Origin: Planctomycetaceae bacterium
Lineage (GTDB): Bacteria > Planctomycetota > Planctomycetia > Pirellulales > Pirellulaceae
Direction: 5' to 3'
Length of the DNA: 62,447 nucleotides
NCBI GenBank assembly: GCA_947463915.1
Contig: CANHVO010000006.1
Location: 1 to 62,447, forward strand
The position numbers and the translations under genes were made by a program. Shown here piece by piece: positions 1 through 9,000 of this stretch; positions within the stretch are counted from its first letter, which is position 1, and each line of letters opens with the position of its first letter. A model generated the notes under the pieces. That model had not been told where the DNA came from. It saw only the letters and a list, made by a program, of their open reading frames with translations, and searched no databases.

Positions 1-1
1 C

Positions 2-625
2 ATGGACCAATCGTTTGAAAGAGCGTATGGATTGGATACGGTCAGTGTGACTTACCTGGATGGTCTATCCATTGAAAGCCGCAATCGCGGCCGAGGGAAT
101 TACTACGAGGGGACACGCTTGATGCCGCTACGGAGATTGATTCCTCAAATGCGGGCATTGGTTGCTCCAGATAGCGCGTTGGTGGATTGTGGTAGCGGAA
201 AAGGAAAGGTTCTCCTCGTCGCAGCGGAGTGCGGCGTGAATCAGGTGCGAGGCATTGAATTCGCGAAGGAGTTATGCGAAATAGCGTCGTCGAATTGGGC
301 CAAGTTCGATGCTCGCAAGCAGACGGGCTCGAAGGTCGAGATTCACTGCTCCGATGTTTTGGACTATCCCGTTCAGCCAAACGATTCGATGTTCTTTTTG
401 TTCAACCCGTTCGATACTTATATTTTGGAAGCACTCCTCGATCGCATTGCCGAATCTGTTGAAATGCATCCTCGCAAGATCGTGATTGCCGTTGCGTTTT
501 TGAGCGAACCGTATCGCAAGGTATTTGAAACGAAGCTATGTTTTGAGAAACACACGACAGTCGTGCATTGGGCATGTAAGTTCACGTTGTACACAGTGTC
601 GAACGATTGTCCTCAATCGTTTTAG
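2..625 (+). CDS. Class I SAM-dependent methyltransferase-like protein (5' end probably outside the window)
   Basis: Predicted cytosolic SAM-dependent methyltransferase of unknown substrate. The glycine-rich SAM loop VDCGSGKGKVLL lies near residues 61-72, an acidic residue that could bind the ribose follows (E86, in GIEFAKEL), and an NPF motif near residues 135-137 fits motif IV. The first Met is at base 2, so the true start may lie upstream; proteins of this kind usually have more residues before the conserved GxDT-like segment seen here. The last codons (NDCPQSF) are read from one arm of an inverted repeat (604-673), so the extreme C-terminus may not be native. The fold is likely; the substrate cannot be told. 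Confidence 0.75.
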   Translation: MDQSFERAYGLDTVSVTYLDGLSIESRNRGRGNYYEGTRLMPLRRLIPQMRALVAPDSALVDCGSGKGKVLLVAAECGVNQVRGIEFAKELCEIASSNWAKFDARKQTGSKVEIHCSDVLDYPVQPNDSMFFLFNPFDTYILEALLDRIAESVEMHPRKIVIAVAFLSEPYRKVFETKLCFEKHTTVVHWACKFTLYTVSNDCPQSF

Positions 626-673
626 TTAATCAAGAACGACCTAAAGTGCGGGCCAAGCGATTGAGGACAATCG
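604..673. repeat. Inverted repeat CGATTGTCCTCAATCG, 16-bp arms
   Basis: The arm at 604-619 reads CGATTGTCCTCAATCG and the arm at 658-673 is its exact reverse complement. Each arm is also partly self-palindromic (CGATTG/CAATCG). The left arm codes for the last residues and stop region of the upstream methyltransferase. The pair lies between two converging genes and could act as a bidirectional terminator, although no clear T-tract follows it. Confidence 0.8.
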
Positions 674-684
674 CTTTACACTTA

Positions 685-1245
685 CTACGGCTCCTCTGGA
701 GGTACTCGGGTCGCAATGAGTTTGGCAAGGCTGTCATTGAGTTGCTCTAGAACTTTGGAAAACTCTTCGCCTGAGCGAACCACAAAAAACTTGTGTCGAT
801 CACGTCCGTTCGAAAGGATCAACTCGTCCGGGGACCATTCGTGCAACTGCAACGGGGGCGAAACTTCAAAGCGATAGTCGTCAGATAACCGAATGCGAGT
901 AATTCCCGTGCATAAGCCAAAATGCCACGAGTCGATTTGGAAAACGCCACGATCGGAAGAGACGGAAAATCTGAGTTTCGCCGTAACAGCCCAAATGGCA
1001 AGCATTGAGATCAAAACAAACATGACTTTGCCGTACCAAACATCGATCACAAAGATGGCAAGAAACAAAAAGACGGTTGGTATCCCAAGCAAGAAGAAGT
1101 AGCTCAGCGACTTCGCAAATCGGCTTTCTTTCCTGCACATCAGAAATAAGTCTCTAGACGGAGTCACCCAAAACGTTAGTTCTTCCGCCGAAATCGCTCG
1201 CCCCGGCCGGAACCAAATGGTCCATTTTAGGTTCTCTGTAGGCAT
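685..1245 (-). CDS. Hypothetical membrane protein, two transmembrane segments
   Basis: 186 residues, no recognised family. Two adjacent hydrophobic helices are seen near residues 47-68 and 72-89, with a polar N-terminal part and a C-terminal region of about 90 residues rich in beta-type alternation. The layout resembles small bacterial proteins with two helices followed by a PH-like or SHOCT-like cytoplasmic part, but I see no diagnostic motif. It faces the methyltransferase convergently across an inverted repeat. The function is unknown. Confidence 0.6.
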   Translation of the reverse strand: MPTENLKWTIWFRPGRAISAEELTFWVTPSRDLFLMCRKESRFAKSLSYFFLLGIPTVFLFLAIFVIDVWYGKVMFVLISMLAIWAVTAKLRFSVSSDRGVFQIDSWHFGLCTGITRIRLSDDYRFEVSPPLQLHEWSPDELILSNGRDRHKFFVVRSGEEFSKVLEQLNDSLAKLIATRVPPEEP

Positions 1246-1313
1246 TCTATGTTCTTCATGTGCACTACTGACGAGGAGGCGGTAGTAGTTGTCGGCGATG
1301 CCTGGGTTGCAAA

Positions 1314-1337
1314 GCTCGGCAGGAGCCTCGCTCTCCC
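1314..1337. repeat. Single arm of the GCTCGGCAGGAGCCTCGC repeat
   Basis: The sequence GCTCGGCAGGAGCCTCGC followed by TCTCCC matches, with few changes, the right arm of the palindrome at 26042-26103. Only one arm is present here, in a gene-free stretch (1246-1481). Confidence 0.75.
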
Positions 1338-1407
1338 GTCAGAGCCATGTGAAGGTGCTTAGCCTGCTCGCCTTAGACGAGCGGCGTGAGAGGACCTACA
1401 ACGATTC

Positions 1408-1461
1408 GTAGCTGGATTCGCCAGAATTCAGTATGTTCTGAATTCTGGCGAATCCAGCTAC
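1408..1461. repeat. Perfect palindrome of the GTAGCTGGATTCGCC family
   Basis: Two perfect 24-bp arms beginning GTAGCTGGATTCGCC and ending GAATCCAGCTAC enclose a six-base loop (TATGTT). Related copies occur at 4893-4946 and 50960-51013. In RNA or single-stranded DNA it would form a very stable hairpin. It sits about 20 bp downstream of the BFD-like gene and may end that transcript. Confidence 0.9.
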
Positions 1462-1481
1462 GGTAGTTTTGTGACTGCTGC

Positions 1482-1760
1482 CTAAAGCGATTCTCGGTAT
1501 TTTTCGCGGCCGGATGCGTAGACTTGTTTGTTGGGGGAACGGTCCTTGAGCCACGCTTCGATGTCGCTGGCTTCGGGTGGGACTTCGTTGACTTGTACGG
1601 TGAGCTTCTCGAGTTGTTTGCGGCACCAGCCGCAGCCGGTGCCAGCTCCCCCGCATTCATTGAGCATGCTCGGCTTTTTCACTCGATGAATGCGGATGTA
1701 GTTAATCACCTTGCGCCAGGATATGTGGAAGCACAAACAGAGCTCGTCGTCCGGTTCCAT
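1482..1760 (-). CDS. BFD-like [2Fe-2S]-binding protein
   Basis: 92 residues resembling bacterioferritin-associated ferredoxin and the BFD-like [2Fe-2S] domain. Cysteines sit at C8-x-C10, followed by FH, and then in ECGGAGTGCGWC (C36, C42, C45). This is the spacing expected of a BFD fold, with an extra cysteine. In the characterised family the cluster helps release iron from bacterioferritin or serves in NifU-like and reductase proteins; which applies here is not shown. It starts only 8 bp after the stop of the NtrC-like regulator and is very probably in the same transcript. A strong palindrome follows it. Confidence 0.8.
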   Translation of the reverse strand: MEPDDELCLCFHISWRKVINYIRIHRVKKPSMLNECGGAGTGCGWCRKQLEKLTVQVNEVPPEASDIEAWLKDRSPNKQVYASGREKYRESL

Positions 1761-1768
1761 GATGCAGA

Positions 1769-3253
1769 CTAATCCTGACGGTATTTGTCGAGTTTGCGAT
1801 AAAGGGTTCGTGCGCCAATGTCGAGAACCTTGGCCGCTTCTTCTCGGTTCCCTGCTGTCAGCTTAAGCGTCTCCTCGATGGCCCAACGCTCGATTTCGTC
1901 CATGGTCTTACCGATCAATTCGCCGGGCAGTTGAAGCCCCGAGACCGATTCGGTCATTCCCATCTCGATCTTTGCCCCTGCAAGTACTTCGCTCGAGACA
2001 TCCATTCCCGGCTCAATCAACTCGGGTGGCAGATCGTCGAGATCCAATCGCCCATCGGTATCGAGCACAACCATGGTCTCGACGAAGTTTCGAAGCTGGC
2101 GAATATTGCCTGGCCAATCGTACGCGTAAAACTTCCGTGTGACTGCGGGCGAAAAATTGCAAGAACCGTGGCTATGTCGTTTGATGAACGTCTTTCGGAA
2201 ATGGTCCATCAGTGGAATGATATCATCGCGGCGTTCACGCAACGCTGGCAAATGAACCGTCACCACCTTCAAACGATAGTAAAGGTCGTTTCGGAATTCG
2301 CCTGCCTCGATCATGTTCTCGAGTGGTCGATTCGTAGCCGAGATCAACCGTACGTTGACTTTGATCGGTTTGTTGTCGCCGACTCGTGTGATTTGATGTT
2401 CTTCGAGGACACGCAGCAGTTTGATTTGAGTGCTCATCGGCATATCGCCAACTTCATCCAAGAACAGAGTGCCGCCATCAGCGTATTGAAACGCACCTTC
2501 GCGATCGGTCACAGCGTCGGTATAGGCACCGCGGACGTGGCCAAACATTTCGCTCTCGACCAAATTCTCAGAAACCGCGCGAACATTGAGAGCTACCAAG
2601 CGTTTGTTTTTGCGTGGGCTGTTCTGGTGGATGGCTCTCGCGATCAACTCCTTGCCTGTCCCGCTTTCGCCGGTGATCAAGACGGTCGCGTCGGTGGGGG
2701 CAATACGCTTGAGCCGGTCGATGAGCGACTGCACTTGCGGGCCTGCGTAGACGATCCCTTCGAATCCGAACTTTTCGTCGAGACGCCGGCGAAGTTCGAT
2801 ATTGGTCTGCTTGAGCTGGACCGATTCGACCGCTTTGGCGGCGATTGCTCGGAGCCGGTTTGGGGTGATCGGCTTTTCGAGGAAGTTAAAGGCACCGAGC
2901 TGCATGGCTTCGACGGCTTTGGTCACGGTGGCATGGCCGGTGACCATGACCACTTGGCAATCGGGCAGAAGTTGGCGGGCCAAGGCCAAAACTTGCATTC
3001 CGTCGAAATCGTTCATCATCAAATCGGTAATCACGACGTCGTACGTGTTTTGTTCGAGCATCCGTTTCCCTTCGGGCCCGCTGGTCGCAACGGTGCATCG
3101 GTAACCGGTTCGTTCTAGGCTTTCGGTCATTGCTCGTGCATGAGCCGGGTCGTTATCGACGATTAGAATCGTGAATAGCTTCGGATCGAGCTCTGGCGGG
3201 ACGGTCGAGTCGAGCGAAATTGGGTTGTTAACGAGTGATTCGTCAGCTTGCAT
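1769..3253 (-). CDS. Sigma-54-dependent NtrC-family response regulator
   Basis: 494 residues in the order receiver, AAA+, Fis-type helix-turn-helix. The receiver (about 27-140) has an acidic VDND pair and the phospho-acceptor Asp77 in VVITDLMM. The AAA+ domain has Walker A GESGTGKE and Walker B GGTLFLDEVGD. The C-terminus (about 445-494) is a typical Fis helix-turn-helix ending TLYRKLDKYRQD. The family activates sigma-54 RNA polymerase by ATP hydrolysis. The sigma-54-contacting loop reads GAYTDA rather than GAFTGA. No histidine kinase is adjacent; the nearest NtrB-like kinase here is at 57744-58571. It is followed by the BFD-like gene. Confidence 0.92.
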   Translation of the reverse strand: MQADESLVNNPISLDSTVPPELDPKLFTILIVDNDPAHARAMTESLERTGYRCTVATSGPEGKRMLEQNTYDVVITDLMMNDFDGMQVLALARQLLPDCQVVMVTGHATVTKAVEAMQLGAFNFLEKPITPNRLRAIAAKAVESVQLKQTNIELRRRLDEKFGFEGIVYAGPQVQSLIDRLKRIAPTDATVLITGESGTGKELIARAIHQNSPRKNKRLVALNVRAVSENLVESEMFGHVRGAYTDAVTDREGAFQYADGGTLFLDEVGDMPMSTQIKLLRVLEEHQITRVGDNKPIKVNVRLISATNRPLENMIEAGEFRNDLYYRLKVVTVHLPALRERRDDIIPLMDHFRKTFIKRHSHGSCNFSPAVTRKFYAYDWPGNIRQLRNFVETMVVLDTDGRLDLDDLPPELIEPGMDVSSEVLAGAKIEMGMTESVSGLQLPGELIGKTMDEIERWAIEETLKLTAGNREEAAKVLDIGARTLYRKLDKYRQD

Positions 3254-3412
3254 AAGTACGGGAATTCGGGGGTGGTTTGTGCTTGGTTTGTTTGCAAAGG
3301 CGAAGAAAAACGACTCAAGGTATTGCGGCTGTTAGGAAAACAGGTACCGTGTTGGGCCGTCCGTATATGGTTGAATTTTCGGTAATTGCTCAGTTTTGAA
3401 AAGGACTAATGG

Positions 3413-3868
3413 ATGTCGGAAAACACGGTGTGCCGTGGAGTTCGCGGTGCAACCACCGTCGAAGCTAACACGCGTGATGCGATTCTCAAGGCCACTCGTC
3501 AGCTTTTGGCACTAATTATCCGCCGCAACGGAATAGATTCTACCGACGTGGCCAGCGCTGTCTTTACGGTAACCCGGGACTTGGACGCAGAATTTCCCGC
3601 CTTGGCGGCTCGTCAGTTTGGGTGGCTGGACGTCCCCTTGCTCTGCGGTTACGAAGTGGAAGTCCAAGGTTCGCTGAGTTCCTGCGTTCGTATTTTGCTC
3701 CATTGGAACACCACAAAAACGCAAAAAGAAATCCAACATGTTTACATTCATGATGCGGTCGCTCTCCGACCGGACTTGAGCAAGCTGCCCCCAGTGGATT
3801 GGAAAGAGCTCGAGCAATGGATCAGCGAGCAGGTCGTGTCTCGAGACTCAAGCAAGCCTGCTAAATAA
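3413..3868 (+). CDS. aroH: Chorismate mutase, AroH class
   Basis: 151 residues matching the monofunctional AroH-type (Bacillus-like) chorismate mutase, which converts chorismate to prephenate for phenylalanine and tyrosine synthesis. The N-terminal [11 protein letters not shown] carries the active-site Arg, [12 protein letters not shown] carries the second key Arg, and [14 protein letters not shown] holds the Tyr and the closing Arg of the family signature. The family is about 120-130 residues, so there is a short tail. AAGGA lies a few bases before the ATG. The stop overlaps the next start (TAATG), so the two genes are translationally coupled. It is divergent from the NtrC-like gene. Confidence 0.92.
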   Translation: MSENTVCRGVRGATTVEANTRDAILKATRQLLALIIRRNGIDSTDVASAVFTVTRDLDAEFPALAARQFGWLDVPLLCGYEVEVQGSLSSCVRILLHWNTTKTQKEIQHVYIHDAVALRPDLSKLPPVDWKELEQWISEQVVSRDSSKPAK

Positions 3869-4767
3869 TGCACTTGACCTGGACTCCAAACGCTTCGGCC
3901 AGCGCCTTGCATGCTTCGCAATCTATTTGCGTGTACGGCGACAAGTTGGCGGACGTGCGCGTCTCCGAATCCATAGGTAAATACGCTTTGAACTTGGGGA
4001 AGTGGATCGAAACCGCAGCCCCGTTTGATTCCGCTCGCTTTTGGTCACTTTTGATCGGCCATTCGGCGTTGATCGATTCGAACACGGAGCTGGCGCAAGC
4101 GGTCGTGCGAAAAGCTGCCGTTCGCATCGACAATAAGTCCGCCACATCGCAATTGTCCGGTTTCGTTTCCGATATCGAAGCGGCTTACAATCAACTCTTT
4201 CCAAAATTCCAGGAACAGCTTCCTCTGAGAGCGAGGCCCATCCAAGAGCACTGGTTAGGCTTTGGACCTGGCTTGCTCGCCCATTTGGGGCGATTGACGC
4301 AAAAAGACCTGCTGGTTCCCGAAGCTCGTGTCGTGCTGTTGCAGCCCATACTCGGCGGGGCAGGATATGCGCATATCGATCAGAATATAGTTCGCCTCGA
4401 AGCGGTACTGACCAATCCCTTGGTCGAGCTGCCTGAAGTTGTTAGATTGGCGTGGTTATTGTCTCAGCTACAACTCGACTTGCCGGTCCATAGCGACTCC
4501 ATCGGTACTAATCTACTCGCGCGGATTGCTCCGCTAGCCATGTTGCCGCCGATTTTGGCAGCGGCCGAAGTTATGGAATTGGGACGCTGCGATGAAGCTG
4601 TGGTCGAACTTGCTATCGAACATTGGCACATTCCCGTCCCGAAGGATCGAGATGTTCACTCCGAGATCGTCCCAGTCATGATGGATTGGTGGGAAACCTA
4701 TTTGCAAACTAGGCCGGCTTGGCAAACGGCACTGCAGGCGTTTGCAAAGATGCTGAATTTGCAATAA
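3868..4767 (+). CDS. Hypothetical protein coupled to aroH
   Basis: 299 residues, not recognised. No signal peptide or membrane segment is seen. The protein is rich in Leu, Ala and Trp and predicted mostly helical, with many Leu/Ala-rich stretches (for example near residues 170-240). Its start overlaps the aroH stop by one base, so it is co-translated with chorismate mutase, but nothing in it points to an aromatic amino acid enzyme. It is probably a planctomycete-conserved protein of unknown role. Confidence 0.7.
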   Translation: MHLTWTPNASASALHASQSICVYGDKLADVRVSESIGKYALNLGKWIETAAPFDSARFWSLLIGHSALIDSNTELAQAVVRKAAVRIDNKSATSQLSGFVSDIEAAYNQLFPKFQEQLPLRARPIQEHWLGFGPGLLAHLGRLTQKDLLVPEARVVLLQPILGGAGYAHIDQNIVRLEAVLTNPLVELPEVVRLAWLLSQLQLDLPVHSDSIGTNLLARIAPLAMLPPILAAAEVMELGRCDEAVVELAIEHWHIPVPKDRDVHSEIVPVMMDWWETYLQTRPAWQTALQAFAKMLNLQ

Positions 4768-4790
4768 CGCGAGAAGCAGGCGGAAAACTA

Positions 4791-4946
4791 CCGTAGCTGA
4801 ATTCGCCCCACCGTAGCTGGATTCGCCCTGCCGTAGCTGGATTCGCCCTACCGTAGCTGGATTCGCCCTGCCGTAGCTGGATTCGCCCTGCCGTAGCTGG
4901 ATTCGCCAGAATTCAGTACGTACTGAATTCTGGCCAATCCAGCTAC
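4791..4946. repeat. Ladder of six 20-bp half-sites ending in a full palindrome
   Basis: Six exact-period 20-bp units start at 4791, 4811, 4831, 4851, 4871 and 4891, each reading CCGTAGCTGGATTCGCC plus three bases (the first has GAATTC in place of GGATTC). The sixth unit is the left arm of a full palindrome (4893-4946, loop TACGTA) of the same family as 1408-1461. The right arm differs from a perfect match by one base. The array fills the gap between two converging genes. Confidence 0.9.
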
Positions 4947-4977
4947 GAATCATGGTGTGATTTTTCCTCCCGCTGGC

Positions 4978-5784
4978 TTAACGATTTTCCGCCATTAGCA
5001 TGATCGCTTGAAGTCCCAGCTGGACGAAGGCTGCTGTTCGAGGATTGTGCGAGTGCACGTTTCTTTCCACCCGATACTCGATCGGGTGGACCGGGCTAGC
5101 AGGTTGTTCAATGTAGGGTGCCGAATCAAATTCGTAAGTGTCCCGTGGATACGGCAGAGATTTGAACCGAGGCTCGTCGCTTGGTAGGCATCGCTTAACG
5201 TGTGAGGGATTGCTTGGTACTGCTCGCAATTGGAAACTGCTGTTCCAGCCGCCATTGTGCGAATTTGCGAACGGGTCCAATTGAGGTTGTACATTCCAGT
5301 TAGGTCGTTGCGTTACGATTGGCTGAGGGTAAAACTTGGGCTGAGTCTTTGAGTAGGCCTTGTCCAAGTTACATCGAAGCCGTTCCACTCGTTTTGAGAG
5401 ATCGTTCATGTAATCGCGAGTCCGGTTGTCGTTCCGCACGTGACAGTCTGTATTTGCCATTTCGTTCACTTGCGACGCAAGAGAGCAGGTTCGACTCAAG
5501 GATGCTTGAACTTGCTCCCAAGATGCTCCCGACTTAACATCGTCGACCATTTGGCAGGCTGCATTGTCCATGTAGAGCGCTAGCGTGGTTGCTTGACTGT
5601 ATGGGAATTCCCGGTTCAGTCGTTCCGCGATGTCTTTCGTGCGAGCTTGCACAGATCGGGCGTCTCCCAAAGCCCATGACCAGGGATTTGCAAATGCTGA
5701 CGGAGCTAAGGCCGCTAAAAAGGCGATAGCAGAAAACATTGCAACCGTTCTATTGAAAACCGACCCGGTACTTGAAAACATCAT
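4978..5784 (-). CDS. Secreted hypothetical protein
   Basis: 268 residues. An N-terminal signal peptide is clear: a hydrophobic core near residues 14-30, then APSAFA with likely cleavage after A32. The mature N-terminal part (about 33-140) looks helical and has four cysteines (in NAACQM, SRTCSL, NTDCHV, LRCNLD) that could form two disulfides. The C-terminal half is rich in Pro, Asn and Gln and looks disordered. No family was recognised. Confidence 0.7.
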   Translation of the reverse strand: MMFSSTGSVFNRTVAMFSAIAFLAALAPSAFANPWSWALGDARSVQARTKDIAERLNREFPYSQATTLALYMDNAACQMVDDVKSGASWEQVQASLSRTCSLASQVNEMANTDCHVRNDNRTRDYMNDLSKRVERLRCNLDKAYSKTQPKFYPQPIVTQRPNWNVQPQLDPFANSHNGGWNSSFQLRAVPSNPSHVKRCLPSDEPRFKSLPYPRDTYEFDSAPYIEQPASPVHPIEYRVERNVHSHNPRTAAFVQLGLQAIMLMAENR

Positions 5785-6095
5785 TCATCCCCCAAACATG
5801 CAATTGCCAAATCAACTGTCTTTGTCCAAATCGGACGAGATAGGGAATATACAAATGCTGTACCAATTGAGATGATTAAAAAGGATATGGGCGTACCTCG
5901 GACTTACTCCCAATGGCGTTGAGTTAGCAAATAGTGGAATCTCGTGAGAGTTCCTGAAGTGCCTCGAACTCCAGGAAGTTTGCAACTTCCGCTACGAGTG
6001 CCGTCAGTTCGAGTACATAGTACTCTTTTGGAATGCAAAGCGGCCGAGTTCTTGCAAACCCGGCCGCAGTGTTTTTTTGAGACGAAGTGAAAGGT
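5785..6095. other. Gap between two minus-strand genes with two small hairpins
   Basis: No gene seen. It contains a short palindrome GGAAGTTTGCAACTTCC (5974-5990) and a GCGGCCG/CGGCCGC hairpin (6040-6067) followed on the plus strand by a run of T (6071-6078). The T-run is on the wrong side to end the giant minus-strand gene whose stop is at 6096, so its role as a terminator for that gene is doubtful. Confidence 0.5.
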
Positions 6096-9000
6096 CTAGA
6101 TAAGACTTCCAAGGATATCGTCGATAGCAAGGTTCAAGGCGAGTCCTGAATCTTTCTCCTCGGTCGAATCCTCCGTTGGAAGAACGCTTGACCAGTCGAG
6201 TTGATCGACGGCCAGTGCTGGCCCAATGTTGGACGAAACCGAAGCGAGATACGAATCGAGAGTCTGGATCGCCCTCGATGCTTCCACCCTCGAAGGTGTT
6301 CTCACTTCGTTCGATGGCTTTGTCGTGACTTCTGGAGCGGCATAGCTTGCAGCGGAAACCCATCGATCGGACGCGGGACCCTCGCCTTCGCCGCCAACTC
6401 CACCACCCGATGTTTGCGAGTTGATGTAGTTGATAACGGTAATGACATCGAGTGGTCCGACAAATCCGTCACCGTCCACATCCAAGTAAGGAGGTGTGTT
6501 AAGTGCTGGGAATGGCAACAGTCCTGAGCCGTTTGCATTGATGTAATTCACCAGTTGGAGAACATCCAACGGCGAAACACCACCGTCTGCGTTGACGTCC
6601 AGGCGGTTCGACTGATTGGTATACGGATTGCGATTGATGTTGACGTAGTAATCTTCTACTTCTCCATCTGGCACTTCCCCGTTTGGCCAAACTCCAGTCG
6701 GTCCAAGCTGTAGAGCCGTTCCGTTCGGTACCGGTATATTCTCTCTTGAAGACAATCTTACTCGCAAAGCCACTGGCCCATTCGTCTTAGAAGTGCCAGG
6801 AATGATTGTCCTTGGAATCGAGATCGTATTGTTGCCTTCTCCAATTCGTCCAGAAACCGGAATCTTTTCGGTCGATTCGAAAGTTCCGTTTCCGTTCGCG
6901 TCGAGCCAAGCACTGATGAATGCCGGTCTGGACCCGGTGATAATTCCTTGGACGTTGACAACGATTGAACCGCCAAAGGAAGCCGTCAGCGCTCCGACCG
7001 TTACGCCATCATCCGAATCTAAGTCAATCAAGCGTGCATCCGCATCGGCAGTCACCGTAGGTCCGAGTGAGAAGCCGTTGACGACGACGTGACGCGGGCC
7101 GTTGCTTGCTTTTTTGGTTGCATAGATTGGATCGGCGGCATCTCCATAATCGAGTCCTTGACCCAAGAAAATGGTAACCAATGTTTGGCCGTTTATCTCA
7201 GTCGCTCGCATTGCATTGCCAGCTCGGTCACGGATACCGCTTACTGGCCCTACACCCAAACCAGCCAATCCGCGGGCTCCTTCGATGAGGATCGTGGATG
7301 CAAGTTGAGTCAACCGAACTCCAGGCAGATTGCTTGCGACAATCGCCTTCGAGAGTGCTTCGGCAACTTCTTCACTTGTTGTGATTTGCGTCAGATCGAT
7401 CGTGACAGGAATCGACGCCCCCTGGCCAGGAGTACCAACTACTAGCAAAGCGGTGCTGGACGCTTGGATTCTCAAATCGGATTGTGTTCCTACCGAAATC
7501 AGACCACCGGGCAGTGCGACCGCAGTCAATCCCAGATTCGCCCCGTTGATCGCGGAAACGATGCCAGCGGCAAAACCAGCCGTTGAACCGGTGTTCAATG
7601 GAACTCGAATGTTGTTTGCACCAATCGTACCGTTATCATCAAGCTCGAAGACTAGCGTTGTATTTCCGCGTTGGATGGTAAACCGTTGACCATCGGCAAC
7701 ACCAACTGGCAATCCGTTTGTCGTAGGTATTTGAAGCCCATAGCCCGGCGTGGTTCCTGCACGACCCGTAACGGTCATTTGGCTGTCTTCCGCGAAAACA
7801 TTTACGAGACTTCCACCCAAAATCTGCAGCTCACTGCCTCCGATTGCTTTTGCTGTTAGGTTTAGGCCAGCGTTGCGTATGGTTGCTGCCACTTTCTCGG
7901 CCAATACACTCGGCGGATCCTGAGTACTGATGAGAATTTGGACATTGTTAGGTCGCACATTCGCATTGTCATCGAATTCGAATGTGACGCTTCGGAAACC
8001 GTCATCCACTCGGAATGTAGTGCCGTCAACCGCCGCAGTCGTAAAGCCATCGATCGAAGACGGTACCGCGAGACGAATGCCAGTGTCGAGCTCAAACCGT
8101 GTACTGAAATTCGTGGAATCCAAAACAGTGTAGATTGTTCCGTCTACAATATTCTTTGGGGCTACCAGTGTTATGGCTGATTCATTGGTATTGATAAAGC
8201 GAGCTTGGTAGACCGCTTCTCGATCCCAAATTCCAGCCAACGGTGTTAAGCGAATGATGTTGCTGGTGGAGTCAAATCCAAAGCGATAATCCAGTCCCTC
8301 GACGAGAATCTGCCCATTCTTGTACAACAGAATCGAGCTTGAAGTAACGGACAACGGATTAACGCCCGTTCCCTGCGTCTTGTTTCCTACCTGCGAAGTA
8401 TCCAAAATTTGGAAATCGAAGTAAGTAAACGTCTGATTCGCTAATTCGACGATACCGAGGGCAGGATTCTTGTCTGCTCCCAGGGCGTCGTTGTCAAAGG
8501 GATAGACTGAAATCGCTGATGGGCCCGCAAAGTCTGCTCTATCCGCCGCTCCGCGATCCTTGAATATTCCTTCGCCGAGCCCCGGTGGAGTTTCTACGCT
8601 GGGGTCATCCACTCGAAGCATACCATTGATGTCCGTAGATGGAGCAACGATAGGCGATGCAGCGAGTCCGAGGGGTTGTTTTACCGAAAGGAGCGCGGAT
8701 CGATCCACGAGAGTATCGATCGTAGCGTCAATTGCGGCCGAGTTCGGAACAGGGTAGAGATTACCTGTGGCCGCGTTGGTGAACAAAGGAACACCGTTGG
8801 GGACAATCGTCGCAAACTGTCCTAACGGAGCGGAACCTCCGGAGTTGGCCGTGTTCCCCTGGTAGAGTGTTGCTCCGATCACAGTCGAAGTACTTGATGC
8901 ATCGACAGAAATTCCTGTCACATGATTGGCGACGATGTTGTTCATCAGTGTTGGGCTCGCGTTCGCACCAACGCGAATACCGGTCCCTAAAGGTATGAAC

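Noticed and set aside
1931-3118. A 395-codon plus-strand open frame
   Set aside because: It lies antisense to the NtrC-type regulator, whose domains and motifs are complete. The plus-strand product has no recognisable domain.
4791-4946. CRISPR or iteron array
   Set aside because: The 20-bp units are directly adjacent without spacers. No replication initiator gene is near, so an iteron role has no support.
6040-6078. Intrinsic terminator of the giant gene
   Set aside because: The hairpin is followed by T only on the plus strand; on the transcribed minus strand the T-run is upstream, so it cannot end that message in the usual way.
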